In this document: in pieces, positions 31,109 through 41,633 of the stretch
Position numbering within the stretch: the stretch's first letter is position 1
Layout: each line of letters opens with the position of its first letter
Origin: Diploptera punctata
Taxonomy: Eukaryota; Arthropoda; Insecta; Blattodea; Blaberidae
NCBI GenBank assembly: GCA_030220185.1
Contig: JASPKZ010004202.1
Location: 310,001 to 374,000 of the forward strand
Length of the DNA: 64,000 nucleotides
Reading direction: 5' to 3'
Translations under genes and position numbers: made by a program
The notes under the pieces: generated by a model
What the model was told of the DNA's origin: nothing
The model's database searches: none
What the model saw: only the letters and a program-made list of their open reading frames with translations

Positions 31109-32257
31109 TAGGGTGGGCCCAAAAAACACTTTTTTTTTATTTAGAAATTTTAATAGTGCTGAAAAGTTGCGAATTATATAGCTAAAAGAAAAAAAAAGAA
31201 AAATCGGTTGACATCTTCCGGTCGCGAAAAGGCTCTGAAGTTTGGCAAAATATGAAAAAAACTTAATGTTTGAATTTTTTTTTTTTTAATATCAAGTAGG
31301 TATTGCTGATCTTTGCTAAGCCCGTTTATGTCTATCTGTGGGATCTGACAATCAATACCCTGGAAGTTATTTATCAAATACCAAAAATGCGTAAAAATAT
31401 AACTTGTTCATTATTCTGGCAAATTTTGGAGTTTACCGGAAGATATCAACTGATCTAAACCAAATTAAAACAACGTTTTTAGGCTCTATTTGAAGACGTT
31501 ACAAACTATTAGGGGCCTACATTAATTATAGACCAAGTTCAGAATTTTAATTATTTGGGATGCCATTTAGGCAATGACAGAAATTTAGATAAACACACTA
31601 AAATACAACGGTTCAATTATCTATGTGGCACAATTAAACGCACTCTATTGAATAAGACTAGAAAAGAAACTATTTTGAAGTTTTACAAAGTATTGGCAGT
31701 TCCATCTCTTATCTATGGATATGAAACCTGGACATTAACAAAGGCAGATAGTAAACAAATAGAGGCTGCTGAAATGAAGATGTTGAGAGCAATAGCAGGA
31801 TACCAAAGGACCGATAAAAAGAAAAACGAAGATATAAGAACAGAACTTAATATATTTAATCTCTGTGAAAGAATAAAATATTATCAAAATGCTTACCTTC
31901 AGCACGTATTACGAATAAATGAACAACGCATACCAAGAAGAATGTATAATTATAAAACAAAAGGGAGAAGAATATTGGGAAGATCATTGAAGAGATGGAA
32001 GCACCAATTCGACCTATAAAGAGATCGGAACAGGTCATTGGGCTTAATCCTTGTTGTTGATGATGATGATGAAAAATTAGAGAAATAATCTAAAAAATGA
32101 AGTTTCTTTTCATATTTTGTCAAACTTTAGAGTGTTTGCGCGACCGGAAGATGTCAACCATTTTTGATATATTTTTTCTTTTCTTTTCTCTATATATCAA
32201 CTTTTGAGCGCTATTACAACTTCGAAATAAAAAAGTTAGTTTTTTTGGCCCACCCTA
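31109..32257. mobile_element. hAT-like DNA element, 1149 bp, perfect 8-bp TSD
   Basis: Ends TAGGGTGGGCC/GGCCCACCCTA. The inverted similarity continues inward for about 150 bp (AAAGTTG..., GGTTGACATCTTCCGGTCGC on the left and its complement at 32130-32165). GTGTATAT flanks it at 31101-31108 and 32258-32265. An 8-bp TSD and a Y-A-R-N-G terminus (TAGGG) fit the hAT superfamily. No transposase remains; the interior holds a LINE-gamma fragment (31523-32065), so this is a non-autonomous element that was later invaded. Confidence 0.88.
31523..32065 (+). mobile_element. LINE-gamma ORF2 C-terminus inside the hAT-like element
   Basis: Intact frame of 154 codons from 31555, open upstream to IIDQVQNFNYLGCHLGNDRN. 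Then YLCGTIKRTLLNKTRKETIL, LAVPSLIYGYETWTLTKADS, IEAAEMKMLRAIAGYQRTDK, LQHVLRINEQRIPRRMYNYK and GRSLKRWKHQFDL-stop. Ends GATGATGATGATGA, the GAT-type tail. Typical RTE-clade C-terminal region. Confidence 0.85.
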
Positions 32258-32286
32258 GTGTATATTCATCATTTTTTATTTATTGT

Positions 32287-32465
32287 AAGGTAGACCAAGA
32301 ATGAGGTGGGAGAATAACATTAACTATGATTTGAGGGAAGTAGATTATACAGGGAATGATTGGAAAGCATTAGTTCAGGATAGGGATGTATGGAGAGCTT
32401 ATGTCCGCGCGGCCATGAACCTACGGGTTCGATAGTGCCAGTGAGTAAGTAAGTAAGTAAGTAAG
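32287..32465 (+). mobile_element. LINE-alpha 3' end with (TAAG)n tail
   Basis: VDQE...MRWENNINYDLREVDYTG, NDWKALVQDRDVWRAYVRAA, then GGGTTCGATAGTGCCAGTGA and TAAG repeated about six times. Shows the tail type cleanly. Confidence 0.88.
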
Positions 32466-32857
32466 CATATTTTATTTGTTTCCAAATTCTTAATTTTTAT
32501 GAATTCTGAAGAAAAGAGTGTATTATATTTGTGATATTTTTTTAAAGAGGATGCATTTAGTATCGTGATGCGGATATAAGTTTATGATTAGAGTGGAACG
32601 TATCTTTAATAGAGGGAGCATGAAAGCGTGTTTATGGAACCCAGTGACGTGCCAACTAAAATCCCATTGTTTACATATAAAGTTAATTAACCTGTTATCC
32701 AGTTAGAGTAGCACAGCTTTCCAACTCATTCAATACAGCCACATTTTGTTTATTCTGTATTATCTGTTCTCCTCAAACAAGACAATGTTGGATTGTTTGT
32801 GTCTACTATCAAAAAATATGCTTAAATTGAAATAACCACTATTAAAAATAGTTAAAA
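32466..32857. other. No gene seen
   Basis: AT-rich, no repeat partner, leads into the 33-bp array. Confidence 0.4.
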
Positions 32858-33287
32858 GTTTATTTGTAAGATATACAGATATTCAAAGATGTTTATTTGT
32901 AAGATATACAGATATTCAAAGATGTTTATTTGTAAGATATACAGATATTCAAAGATGTTTATTTGTAAGATATACAGATATTCAAAGATGTTTATTTGTA
33001 AGATATACAGATATTCAAAGATGTTTATTTGTAAGATATACAGATATTCAAAGATGTTTATTTGTAAGATATACAGATATTCAAAGATGTTTATTTGTAA
33101 GATATACAGATATTCAAAGATGTTTATTTGTAAGATATACAGATATTCAAAGATGTTTATTTGTAAGATATACAGATATTCAAAGATGTTTATTTGTAAG
33201 ATATACAGATATTCAAAGATGTTTATTTGTAAGATATACAGATATTCAAAGATGTTTATTTGTAAGATATACAGATATTCAAAGATC
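32858..33287. repeat. 33-bp tandem repeat, 13 perfect copies
   Basis: Unit GATGTTTATTTGTAAGATAT plus ACAGATATTCAAA. Copies are identical apart from the first (AGTTT start). Since 33 is a multiple of three, the plus frame is open throughout as repeated MFICKIYRYSK. Without homology or a start context I do not call it a gene. Confidence 0.95.
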
Positions 33288-33289
33288 TT

Positions 33290-34260
33290 AACTAACTAAC
33301 CTACTGGTTCTATCGAACCCATTGGTTAATGGCAGCGCGGACATAAGCTCTCCACACATCCTTATCCTGAGCTAATGTTTTCCACTTATTCCCTGTATAA
33401 TCTCCTTCCCTCAAATCATAGTTAATGTTATTCTCTCACCTCATTCCTGGTCTAACAACTGGGCGTTCTCTCTCTGGCTTTCCAACAAGAAGCTTCCATG
33501 CATGTATTTCATCCCCCATACGTGCCATATGTCCCGCCCATTGCTGTTTACGAGACTTAACTGTTCTTATTTATATATGTGGCTTCCTATACATATCATG
33601 TACCTCACTATTATGTAGTTTTATACATTCGCCTGCCTGTTCTTCTGTCTTTGGCCCAAAAATTTTCCTAAGTACTTTATTCTCAAATACTCGTAATCTC
33701 CTTTCCTCCCTTAAAGTAAGCAAGCGTCCATGTATCGCATCCATATAATATAATATTGGTAGAATAATAGTTTTATATAATTTCAGTGTCCACCGCTGTG
33801 ATCTCGAGGTAGCGTGCTGACTCATCACGCAGCGGGCCCGGGTTCGATACCCGGTCGGGAGAGTTATTTCTGGGTGAGGTTTTTATCGGGGTTTTTCCTC
33901 ACCTGTAAGACAAATGTCAGAAAAACTTTAAGGCCCAAACGGTCCCCGAACTTCATATGGCCATCGCAATCATCATCATTCATATTCATCTTAGATTAAG
34001 TTTCCAGGCACCCCAACCTCAGAAGTGGGTTACAATTACGCCATACCAGGAGAGAACACCAGGAATGTCGAAAGACAACCTGGGGCATTTACATTTTTTT
34101 TTCAGTTTAACGTTTTTTGAAAGGAGTTGGGACGACAAGAGTCTCTGCAATGCATAATAGCACGCATTTCCAGAATTGAGCCTATGTTTAATTTCTTTGT
34201 GCATCTCATTCCTATTTGTGATTATTGTTCCTAGGTATTTGAATTCAGCCACTTTTTCAA
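33290..34260 (-). mobile_element. LINE-alpha C-terminus (minus) split by SINE-B
   Basis: From high to low coordinates: AEFKYLGTIITNRNEMHKEI, HRLNSGNACYYALQRLLSSQ, LLSKNVKLK, then SINE-B, then LYKTIILPILYYMDAIHGRL, LREERRLRVFENKVLRKIFG, NSEVHDMYRKPHI. It continues through MGDEIHAWKLLVGKPEREN-like sequence to the 3' end with CCAGTAGGTTAGTTAGTTAA at 33290-33308. Confidence 0.82.
33788..34099 (+). mobile_element. SINE-B head with a different 3' tail
   Basis: Head and first body half match SINE-B (GTCCACCGCTGTGATCTCGA, CACCTGTAAGACAAATGTCA, CGGTCCCCGAA). After ATCATCATTCATATTCATC the usual 3' part (GTGTGGAAAGCAACGG...) is replaced by AGGCACCCCAACCTCAGAAG, GAATGTCGAAAGACAACCTG and a T-rich end. 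TTTCAGT flanks at 33781-33787 and 34100-34106 show that the whole chimera inserted as one unit. Confidence 0.8.
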
Positions 34261-34885
34261 AATTTTCACATTTAAAAATAATACTAACATAAAAGTTCGG
34301 TTTGGGGAAGTTTTGCAGAAAAACAAGAATATTTATGTTGTCTCATCAACGAAATTGTAAAGTAATGAGAATTACTCTTAGATTCGGTTTTGAATATAAT
34401 GCTTAAATAATAAAAGTGTTTGGTGGATACGTGAGTGAACAGTTTTTTTTTTTTTACATGAGGTTAGTAAATTTCATGCGTGTTAAGAATTTGCCTGCCT
34501 CACAGGAGATGATGAAATGGATGAAACAACTTGTTAAATCGTGTGTTGCGCCACAGTATTAATTTTCCTTCATCAAAGACTATAGAAATATTACAAAACC
34601 GCTGCTTTCTTGTTTGTTATAGCTGCATGCGATTCGTTGTTATCTTTGGCGTTTAAACCAACTTCTATCCTTGTAAAGGATTCTTTTGTTTTTGCAACAA
34701 CAAAAATTGAAGCCACGATTTAAAATCGCTTTACCCATTTCATAATGAAAACAGATTATAAAGCAATGTTTATCTCTTCAAAACTCTTGATTTTATGAAT
34801 ATTCTCACTTCCGTATCCTCTCATTAAGGTAAATTTAATATGAATTATAATTTACCTACAGTCTTTCAGTACACAACAAACATCA
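34261..34885. other. No gene seen
   Basis: AT-rich; no repeat partner, no conserved frame. Confidence 0.4.
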
Positions 34886-34897
34886 ATATAATATCTC

Positions 34898-34928
<31 letters not shown>

Positions 34929-34931
34929 TCT

Positions 34932-34962
<31 letters not shown>
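34886..34962. repeat. (CT)n then (CA)n compound microsatellite
   Basis: CT-rich tract about 45 bp followed by ACACAC about 22 bp, ending at the Helitron-like start ATATATATAAAAATTTC. Confidence 0.92.
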
Positions 34963-34963
<1 letters not shown>

Positions 34964-35500
34964 AAAATTTCGTGTCACGTTGTTTGTCCGCGATGGAATC
35001 CTAAACTACTGAACCGATTTTAATAAAATTTTGCACACTGTGTGCAGTTTGATCCAACTTAAGACTTAGGGTAGTTTATAACTAAATTTATAGTCGCATT
35101 ATTTTTTATTGCAAATTATTTGTTTATTATTTAACAAAGAGTTATAAGTATCTGTCAGTTCCATAAGATTAAAACAGATGACGGTGTAATTATATGTGAG
35201 TTTCAACACGATTCTAACTGATGGCGGTGTAAGGTAATTTGGTAAGGTAATTGGTTTATTATTTAACAAAGAGAGATCCAGTTGGCTGAACTTTTTGTTG
35301 CAACCGCGAATTTCAATTGAATTACAAATATTGATTATTTCATAATTTAAGTGTGTTCAGTGTTTATTTTATTTTCAATACCATTAATGTCTTGTGTAAA
35401 TATTAGTTTTAAGTAATCTGGCTGAAATACAGCAACTTAATTTAATTTTTTAACGTACACCTTAGCCACAGCAACTCGTGGCCGGGACTTCTACTATATA
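34960..35500 (+). mobile_element. Helitron-like non-autonomous element
   Basis: Start TATATATAAAAATTTCGTGT, then CTACTGAACCGATTTTAATA AAATTTTGCACAC, a segment common in insect Helitrons. The 3' end has a hairpin CCACAGCAACTCGTGG (35466-35481) followed by CCGGGACTTCTACTA at about 35496. An AT-rich interior contains a duplicated TTTATTATTTAACAAAGAG. No Rep/helicase coding. Confidence 0.65.
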
Positions 35501-35509
35501 TATAAAACT

Positions 35510-36405
35510 CCTCGGCGCGACAGTCCTAGAGGGCTGTTGTCCTACCAACCGACTGCTGGCCACAAATCCTCATATGTTTATAATATGTAATGCCACGAGT
35601 GATTTCCAATTTACCTGGAGGATTTGGAAAAGAAGAGTGGCATTTTGTTAGGACAATTTAACGAATAAAATTAAGCTGTTTACTCACAAATCATTATTTA
35701 AATATAGTTATTTTAAAATATGTATGTATTTAATGTAAGCGGCGATGTTTGAAAACAAATCAGAAATGTGAGGTTATGTATATTCACTGCAGCTTGATCA
35801 TATTATTTATTGCCAAATAGGATCCCAATATTGTAAGAGTGCACCCTAGTGGATAAATAATGAAACACACCAAACTGTATATTATAATAAACATTATAGG
35901 TTATTAATTTATTTTTTAGTAAACAACTCAGTAAAATCAAGAAAGCTGTTCATTATTTGCTATATTCAATGTATTTGTTGGAGAGTTAGTCACTGCAAAA
36001 TAATGCTCTGACCTGTTCAGAACATTACAGAAGGAGGAGTTTTCTTTATCACAAAAGCAGGAGCTGATAAAGAGAAATCGATAAAGAGGGAGATGAAATA
36101 CAACTGCCATTGGTTGTAAAACAAAATTAATTGAAACGTGATTGATCATTGACTACCATTTGTGGTATGAGGTAAATAGTCAAGGAAATATTCAATCAAA
36201 CCAGTGTATGGATGACATGTGGTCAGCATGTCGGGTCCCCCAGCCGTTATAGCTGGTTTTCTCAACCTGGAGCCGCTACTTAATGTACCTACCAAAATTC
36301 CTCGCGATGCTGGGTGGGCACCGGTCCCATTCTGACAGAAATTCCATGAGAAAATTTCTCTTTCATAGAGATCCGAATCAGCCTAGTCCCGGCTACGGCG
36401 CGGGA
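35510..36405 (-). mobile_element. SINE-D split by HPE
   Basis: 3' part of SINE-D at 35510-35585 (CGCGACAGTCCTAGAGGGCT, GACTGCTGGCCACA) and the rest at 36190-36405 (GGTCAGCATGTCGGGTCCCC, GCTGGGTGGGCACCGGTCCC, head complement CCGGCTACGGCGCGG). HPE 35586-36185 sits exactly in between. Confidence 0.85.
35586..36185 (+). mobile_element. HPE element inside SINE-D
   Basis: Starts GTAATGCCACGAGTGATTTC and ends GAGGTAAATAGTC. Hairpin stem present but its GTGAG loop region is lost (TTTACCTGGAGGATTTGG). Shares TAAACAACTCAGTAAAATCA and CAATGTATTTGTTGGAGAG with the ORF-bearing copy at 25763. AATAT occurs on both sides, a possible short TSD. Confidence 0.82.
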
Positions 36406-36464
36406 CAGAGAGAGAGAGAGAGAGACATAATGGTACTGCAAGCAATGTCTAGCTACTTCTTGTG

Positions 36465-36775
36465 ATATAGAATTGTATATAAGAAAAAAAACATTAAATT
36501 AAAAACATATAGAACTGTTGTTATTTTACATGGGTCTGAAACATGGACTCTTACTTTAAGGGAGGAGAAAATAATACGAGTATTTGAGAATAAAGTTCCT
36601 ACGCAATTTTTTGGACCAAAGAGAGATGAACAGACAGGTGAATGGAGAAGACTACATAACAGCATGCTACATACTCTTTATAAGAAACGAGATACAACAA
36701 GAACAGTTAAGTCTCGTAGACTGCGATGGGGGGACATGTGGCACAAATGGGGTGTGTAAGAGTTGTGTGGAAGCA
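36465..36775 (+). mobile_element. LINE-alpha ORF2 fragment
   Basis: ETWTLTLREEKIIRVFENKV, QFFGPKRDEQTGEWRRLHNS and RYNKNS-type sequence, then SRRLRWGDMWHKWGV; frameshifted at about 36735. Confidence 0.78.
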
Positions 36776-36777
36776 TC

Positions 36778-36826
36778 TTATAATAATAATAACAATAATA
36801 ATAATAATAACAATAACAATAATAAC

Positions 36827-36878
<52 letters not shown>

Positions 36879-37400
36879 CTTTATTTTAGCTGACAGAGTT
36901 AAGGCCATAAGGCCTTCTCTTCCACTCAACCAGCGAATAGTAAAATTATACAAAAAATTACATATTACAATTTTAAGATATTATTAAAATACAGACTAAA
37001 CAAAATACAATGATGATGTGATCTAATACTAACAAAAACATAGAATATAATAAAATTAAAATGATATAAAATAAAGTAAGTAGCTTCCTAGATGATTATT
37101 AATGGAATGCTCTATATAGTTGTTATGCAGTTAATGTTTTCATTGTGTCGAACTTAAGATATCAGTTAATTTGGATTTAAATAATGATAGCGATTGACAG
37201 TCCCTGACATGACTGGGAAGTGAGTTCCATGCTCTAGCCATAGATATTGTGTAAGATTCAGAGTATAGACAGGTCCTGTGTTGTGGTATCAAAAGTAAAG
37301 AAGAGTCTTGTGATCTTGTGCCTAAATTGTGATGAGCCGATAAATTTTGAAAACGTGTTGTTAAATAACTTGGTAAATATATGTGCAGAATTTGGAATAG
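36778..37400 (-). mobile_element. LINE-delta 3' end: ORF2 C-terminus, UTR, (ATT)n tail
   Basis: On minus, a frame ending at 37140 reads LPSYLTTRFQNLSAHHNLGT, RSQDSSLLLIPQHRTCLYSE, SYTISMARAWNSLPSHVRDC, QSLSLFKSKLTDILSSTQ-stop. The '..A.WNSLP..VR....L..FK..L' ending is the classical C-terminus of CR1/Jockey-group LINEs. A 260-bp UTR follows with GGTTGAGTGGAAGAGAAGGC, CTTATGGCCTTAACTCTG and AATAAAGC, then (ATT)n at 36880-36778. The AAGGCCTTATGGCCTT hairpin 35 bp before the tail is conserved in the other stubs. Confidence 0.85.
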
Positions 37401-37592
37401 TATAAGAAAATCAAATGGAAAACGCCCAGTTGGTAGACGAGGAATGAGGTAAGAGAATAACATTAGCCATGATTTCAAGGGAGCATATTATACAGGGGAT
37501 GATTATAAAACATTTGTTCATGATAGGGATGTATGGAGAGCTTATACCCGCGAGGCCATGAACCTATGGGTTCGATAGTGACAGTGAGTTGT
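37400..37592 (+). mobile_element. LINE-alpha 3' fragment
   Basis: KSNGKRPVGRRGMR-stop-ENNISHD, GDDYKTFVHDRDVWRAYTRE AMNLWVR, then GTGACAGTGAGTTGTTAG. Confidence 0.78.
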
Positions 37593-37599
37593 TAGTTTA

Positions 37600-37965
37600 T
37601 GATTGACATATTTTTACTTGCCTAGAACTCGACAATTACACTTTGCAGTTGACTGTGGAAACAACACATGTAGGAGAGGCAGGAATAATAATCACAGAGA
37701 CGTTTTTGCCCTGTGATCTCTAGACAAGTGAGCGGGTGGGGGGCAAGACGTTGCTGCATTGTGTGGCGTCTATAGCCTAAAGAGCGGGCTAAAATCTTAT
37801 CGTAAATCCAGCGTAAAATCGTATTAGGAAAGTACGGCGATGACGACGGTGGTAAAGGAGGGGGGGATCCCACCCCTACAACTTACAACAGCATCCGTGC
37901 TACAGTGTGTTAACATGTTTACTTCATTCCAATCTTTACTACACTGAACACACCTTTATTAGCAC
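37600..37965. other. No gene seen
   Basis: Not matched elsewhere in the window; GC-richer around 37690-37870. Confidence 0.4.
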
Positions 37966-37996
<31 letters not shown>

Positions 37997-38096
37997 ATTA
38001 TTAATGTTATTAATATTATTACCATTATTATTATTATTATTATTGTTATTTTTATTATCATTATCATTATTATTATCATTATTATTATTATTATTA

Positions 38097-38160
<64 letters not shown>

Positions 38161-38369
38161 CATCATCATCATTATTATCATTATTATTATCATCATTATT
38201 ATTATCATCATCATTATTATTATTATCATTATTGTTATTATTATTGTTATTATTATCACTGTTATTATTATCATTATTATTATTATTATTATCATCATTA
38301 TTATTATTATCAACATTATTATCACCATCATCACCATTATCATCATTATTATTATTATTATTATTATTA

Positions 38370-38411
<42 letters not shown>

Positions 38412-38523
38412 CATCATCATTATTATTATTATCATCATTATTATCATTATAATTATTATTATCATTATTATATTATATTATTATCATTATTATTATTATT
38501 GTTATTATTATTATTATTGATTA

Positions 38524-38580
<57 letters not shown>
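37966..38580. repeat. 615-bp (ATT)n microsatellite with CAT/GTT variants
   Basis: Longest simple repeat in the window. Variant units (CATCATC, GTTATT, CACCATC) are clustered, and the first 60 bp and last 60 bp are nearly pure. It ends directly at the TAACTAACTCACTGG 3' end of a minus-strand LINE-alpha. Confidence 0.95.
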
Positions 38581-38583
<3 letters not shown>

Positions 38584-38584
38584 A

Positions 38585-39255
38585 ACTCACTGGCTCTATC
38601 GAACCCGTATAGTTTCATGGACATAACATCTCCATACATCCCTATCCTTAGCTAATTATTTCCAGTCATCCCCTGTATAATCTACTTCCCTCAAATTATA
38701 GTTCATGTATTTCATGTCTTTCGCGCTAAATGGCCGAGGTCTGGTTTTAATAACACTCAACGTTTCGTCTACTACTGCGGTAGACATCCTCAGGAGATTC
38801 TGCGTTCTATGACCTCCTGACTCTACAACTGTCATAGAGCACGCAGAATCTCCTGAGGATGTCTACCGCAGTAGTAGATGAAACGTTGAGTGTTGATAAA
38901 ACCAGAACATGGTAATTTAGCCCAAAAGACATGAATCAAGACACCTGCCGTGAAAGTCTAAATATATGTTATTCTCCCACCTCATTTTTGGTCTACCAAC
39001 TGGGCGTTTTCCCTCTGGTTTTCCTACAAGAATTTTCCATGCACCTCTTTCATCCACCATACGTGCCGCATGTCCTGCCCATCGCAGTCTACGACACTTA
39101 ACTGTTCTTATTAAATCTAGCTTGCTTTCTTTTCTCACTCACCTGTCGTTCATCTCTCTTTGGTCCAAAAATTTTCCTAGTAACTTTATTCTCAAATATT
39201 CGCCTTTTTTTTCTCCCTTAAAGTAAGAGTCCATGTTTCGCATCCATATAACTGG
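38585..39255 (-). mobile_element. LINE-alpha C-terminus split by a palindrome
   Basis: LRFMGCETWTLTLREK-type block (39240-39200), TRKFLDQREMNDR, LDLIRTVKCRRLRWAGHAAR, MVDERGAWKILVGKPEGKRP and GRPKMRWENNI. The palindrome 38711-38935 follows, then YNLREVDYTGDDWK and the 3' end at 38585 (GTTCGATAGAGCCAGTGAGT TAGTTA). Confidence 0.82.
38711..38935. repeat. 225-bp palindrome with PLE-like CTGAGGATG...GAAACG motif in both arms
   Basis: Arms of about 90 bp: CATGTCTTTCGCGCTAAATG, GAGGTCTGGTTTT, CAACGTTTCGTCTACTACTG, GCAGAATCTCCTGAGGATGT and complements. The loop is around CTGACTCTACAACTGTC. The motif CTGAGGATGTCTAC...GTAG(A)YGAAACG parallels CTGAAGAAGGTAC...GTACCGAAAC at 5009 and 47150. Confidence 0.82.
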
Positions 39256-39670
39256 GAGAATTCCCTACCACTGAATTTTGAGTGGACGTCCTGGTCTTCT
39301 TCCGCCTGCAGGTTGATAGCTTAACATTTGTTTGGGTATCCTGTGATCTTCCATTCGATGAACACGTTGCATCCATCTTGACTTATAATCAGAAATTTTT
39401 GTTTTCTAAAGGTTCCATGTGTAATTCTTTCGAGATGACTTCATTGTTTGTGTGATCTAGTAGTGTGTATCCTGCAGTCCTCCGAAGATATCTCATTTCA
39501 GCAGATCTAAGTCTCTGTATATCCTTCTGTTTCAACGTCCATACTTCGCTACCATACAAAAGAGTTGGAAGAGCCAGTGTTATATACACTTTTAGTCTTG
39601 AATGTTTTTGGACTAATTGTGGCTTGAAGATAGAATTTATTAACCCTAAAATCCTTTAAAATGTTGATAT
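39256..39670 (-). mobile_element. LINE-gamma-type ORF2 C-terminus
   Basis: Minus frame VYITLALPTLLYGSEVWTLK, QKDIQRLRSAEMRYLRRTAG, YTLLDHTNNEVISKELHMEP. A frameshift leads to YKSRWMQRVHRMEDHRIPKQ and MLSYQPAGGRRPGRPLKIQ. A different subfamily from 31523 and 61540. Confidence 0.8.
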
Positions 39671-39867
39671 TTTTTGCATTTACATCCTTTCCTTCTTCAT
39701 ATGTGATAAAAATATATAAATAGAAAAGTCGTTGAATAAAAAAACTAACGGTGGTTGAATTTAATTCTTCTTCTTCTTCTTCCTTTCATGTGATAGACCT
39801 AGTGATATATTATGGTCTCAATCCAACGTTTGAATGGTCTGCCCAAAGATATCTTGCCCGTAGCTGG

Positions 39868-40924
39868 TAACACTGGTCAACATGATTTTTGTCTCATGAG
39901 TACCAATAGTTGTACTTAATGCAGTTTTTTATCGTGTTTTCAAATATGTATTCGGAATTTCTCCATCACCCACAGTTTTTTTATTTCAATTTCAATTAAT
40001 GGATTTAAATAATTATTTTTAATAAACGTTTTTTCGTCCATTTGTCCATCGTAAAATAAAACCAAATGAGCTAACTCAGGAGATTTCAGCTGTGGAAAAG
40101 AGATATCAAGGCAAATGGAATCCTAATATGCTGGCCGATTATTGTTGGACCATCAAGAGGGATGCTCCTCAGGCGAAATATAGCAGAAAAGGAAAAACTG
40201 CACTTAAACTAGCGTGAAATATTTTCAAAGTCCTATAGAACAACAGTGCGCATGCGCCAGAGTTTATAGAGCCAGCGATAACCCACAATTGAACCACATA
40301 TCGATTATCATCCTCGATTACTATCCGTCGCTATGAAATTTAAATGACCAATATTTGCAACAATTCCCCGAATCCATGTTAAAAAACATATTAATAACAT
40401 TAAAATTACCAAACGTTTATTAAAAATGGGTGTACACTTACTTATCACTCCCTAGCGCTGATCCAACCAGCGATAACCCAAAACAGCGATAAAAAAATCA
40501 TAGAATAAGTAATATTATCTGTGGAGAAAATAGCAGTTAGCATCACAATATTGTCTAACAGTGTCATAACATTGTGATTTGCATATTTAAATAAATACTT
40601 CAAAATTGTCTAATAATGTTATAAAAATTGTTTGAAAAAGTTTAAAATATTAAATAATGTTAGTAAATACAGAAGAAGTGCAGTTGAGTCGCAGAAAATC
40701 GTATTTCTTACTTTCTAGGTGAGTCCGAATGTTCGAATATTGTGTAGTTACGAATGTAGAAAATATTAAAGTGTTTGAAATTATAAATGCCTGTCTCTCG
40801 GAATCTTGCGTGATGGACAAAAACCGATATCATATTTGAATTCAGGAGAAAAAATACTATCAGAATCACATATTTTTCTATCTGAGACAAAAAAAAAGTT
40901 ATATTTTTTTGTTGCTCAGTGTAA
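39868..40924 (+). mobile_element. TIR-M element split by H8
   Basis: Ends AACACTGGTCAACATG and TTGCTCAGTGTAA. Frame MEKRYQGKWNPNMLADYCWT is present up to YSRK, where H8 (40191-40690) interrupts it. The right half resumes GCAGAAAATCGTATTTCTTA and keeps FEIINACLS. Confidence 0.88.
40191..40690 (+). mobile_element. H8 element, 500 bp, perfect 8-bp TSD
   Basis: Starts GGAAAAACTGCACTTAAACT and ends AGAAGTGCAGTTGAGTC; the imperfect TIR core is AACTGCACTT. GCAGAAAA flanks at 40183-40190 and 40691-40698, and the empty site is known from other TIR-M copies. The interior has AGCGATAACCCA motifs in both halves. No ORF. An 8-bp TSD allows hAT or P-like origin. Confidence 0.9.
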
Positions 40925-41516
40925 TTTAAGATTTGACCTGGTATTCTTGTTCTGCGCATTGTTCTTACGTGAGATTTCCATTTAATTTTATGTTCACACT
41001 GGTATTAACAACAAATATAAGAAAACAGGTTACGATATTTTGGATTCGATGTAGAGATTTGCTCAAAGTAATCCTATTTCTCAATATGTTTAGACGTAAT
41101 GAACGAACATTCTTGTAAACAAATGGAATTCTCTGAGAAGACGATAAAGATATAATATAAATGTAATGAGGTGACATAGTACCTTGTTCCATGGAGCGGG
41201 TTGAAACCCCCAATCCTCCCCCCACCACTGCCGTGTCTTTCAAGAAACTCTTAGCTATAAGTAGTGTGAATTAAAACTTTAGACTAACAGGAATTACTCG
41301 GAGCTATAAGACGCTTTGCCTTCCCCCACTCCACAACCCCGTCTTATACTCATGGGTACAATGCCATCCAATTAATATTGTGCGTCATAAATATGTAATG
41401 TTGCGATTATTGCGCTGTCATACTTCATTTGTTTCCTCTTATTCTGGAGAAACAACTGAGGACGAAAGTCATCTACAAGAAATTCAATATCGGAAGCAGG
41501 TTTCAAAAAAAAATTG
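40925..41516. other. No gene seen
   Basis: No repeat partner in the window and no supported frame. Confidence 0.4.
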
Positions 41517-41633
41517 ACCGTCGCCATGGCGTAGTCGGTACAGTCCCTATCTTCCACTCCGGGTAGGGGATTTTAAATCTCCACCTTGGGTCTGGGTCTG
41601 TGTGTCTATGTGAGAATTAAATAAAGTTAACTT
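41517..41633 (+). mobile_element. SINE-E, copy lacking the B-box region
   Basis: CGTCGCCATGGCGTAGTCGG TACAG, then a direct jump from TTCCACTCC to GGGTAGGGGATTTTAAATCT, GGGTCTGTGTGTCTATGTG. The CGACCCGGGTTCGATTCCTG segment of 41968-42125 is missing. Confidence 0.65.

Noticed and set aside
32440..32465. TAAG/TTAG repeats as insect telomeric repeat
   Set aside because: The unit is 4 bp, not TTAGG, and occurs exactly at LINE-alpha 3' ends, so it is the retrotransposon tail.
32889..33299. 136-codon repetitive protein MFICKIYRYSK
   Set aside because: A perfect 33-bp tandem repeat with no homology or start context; openness follows from the unit being a multiple of three.
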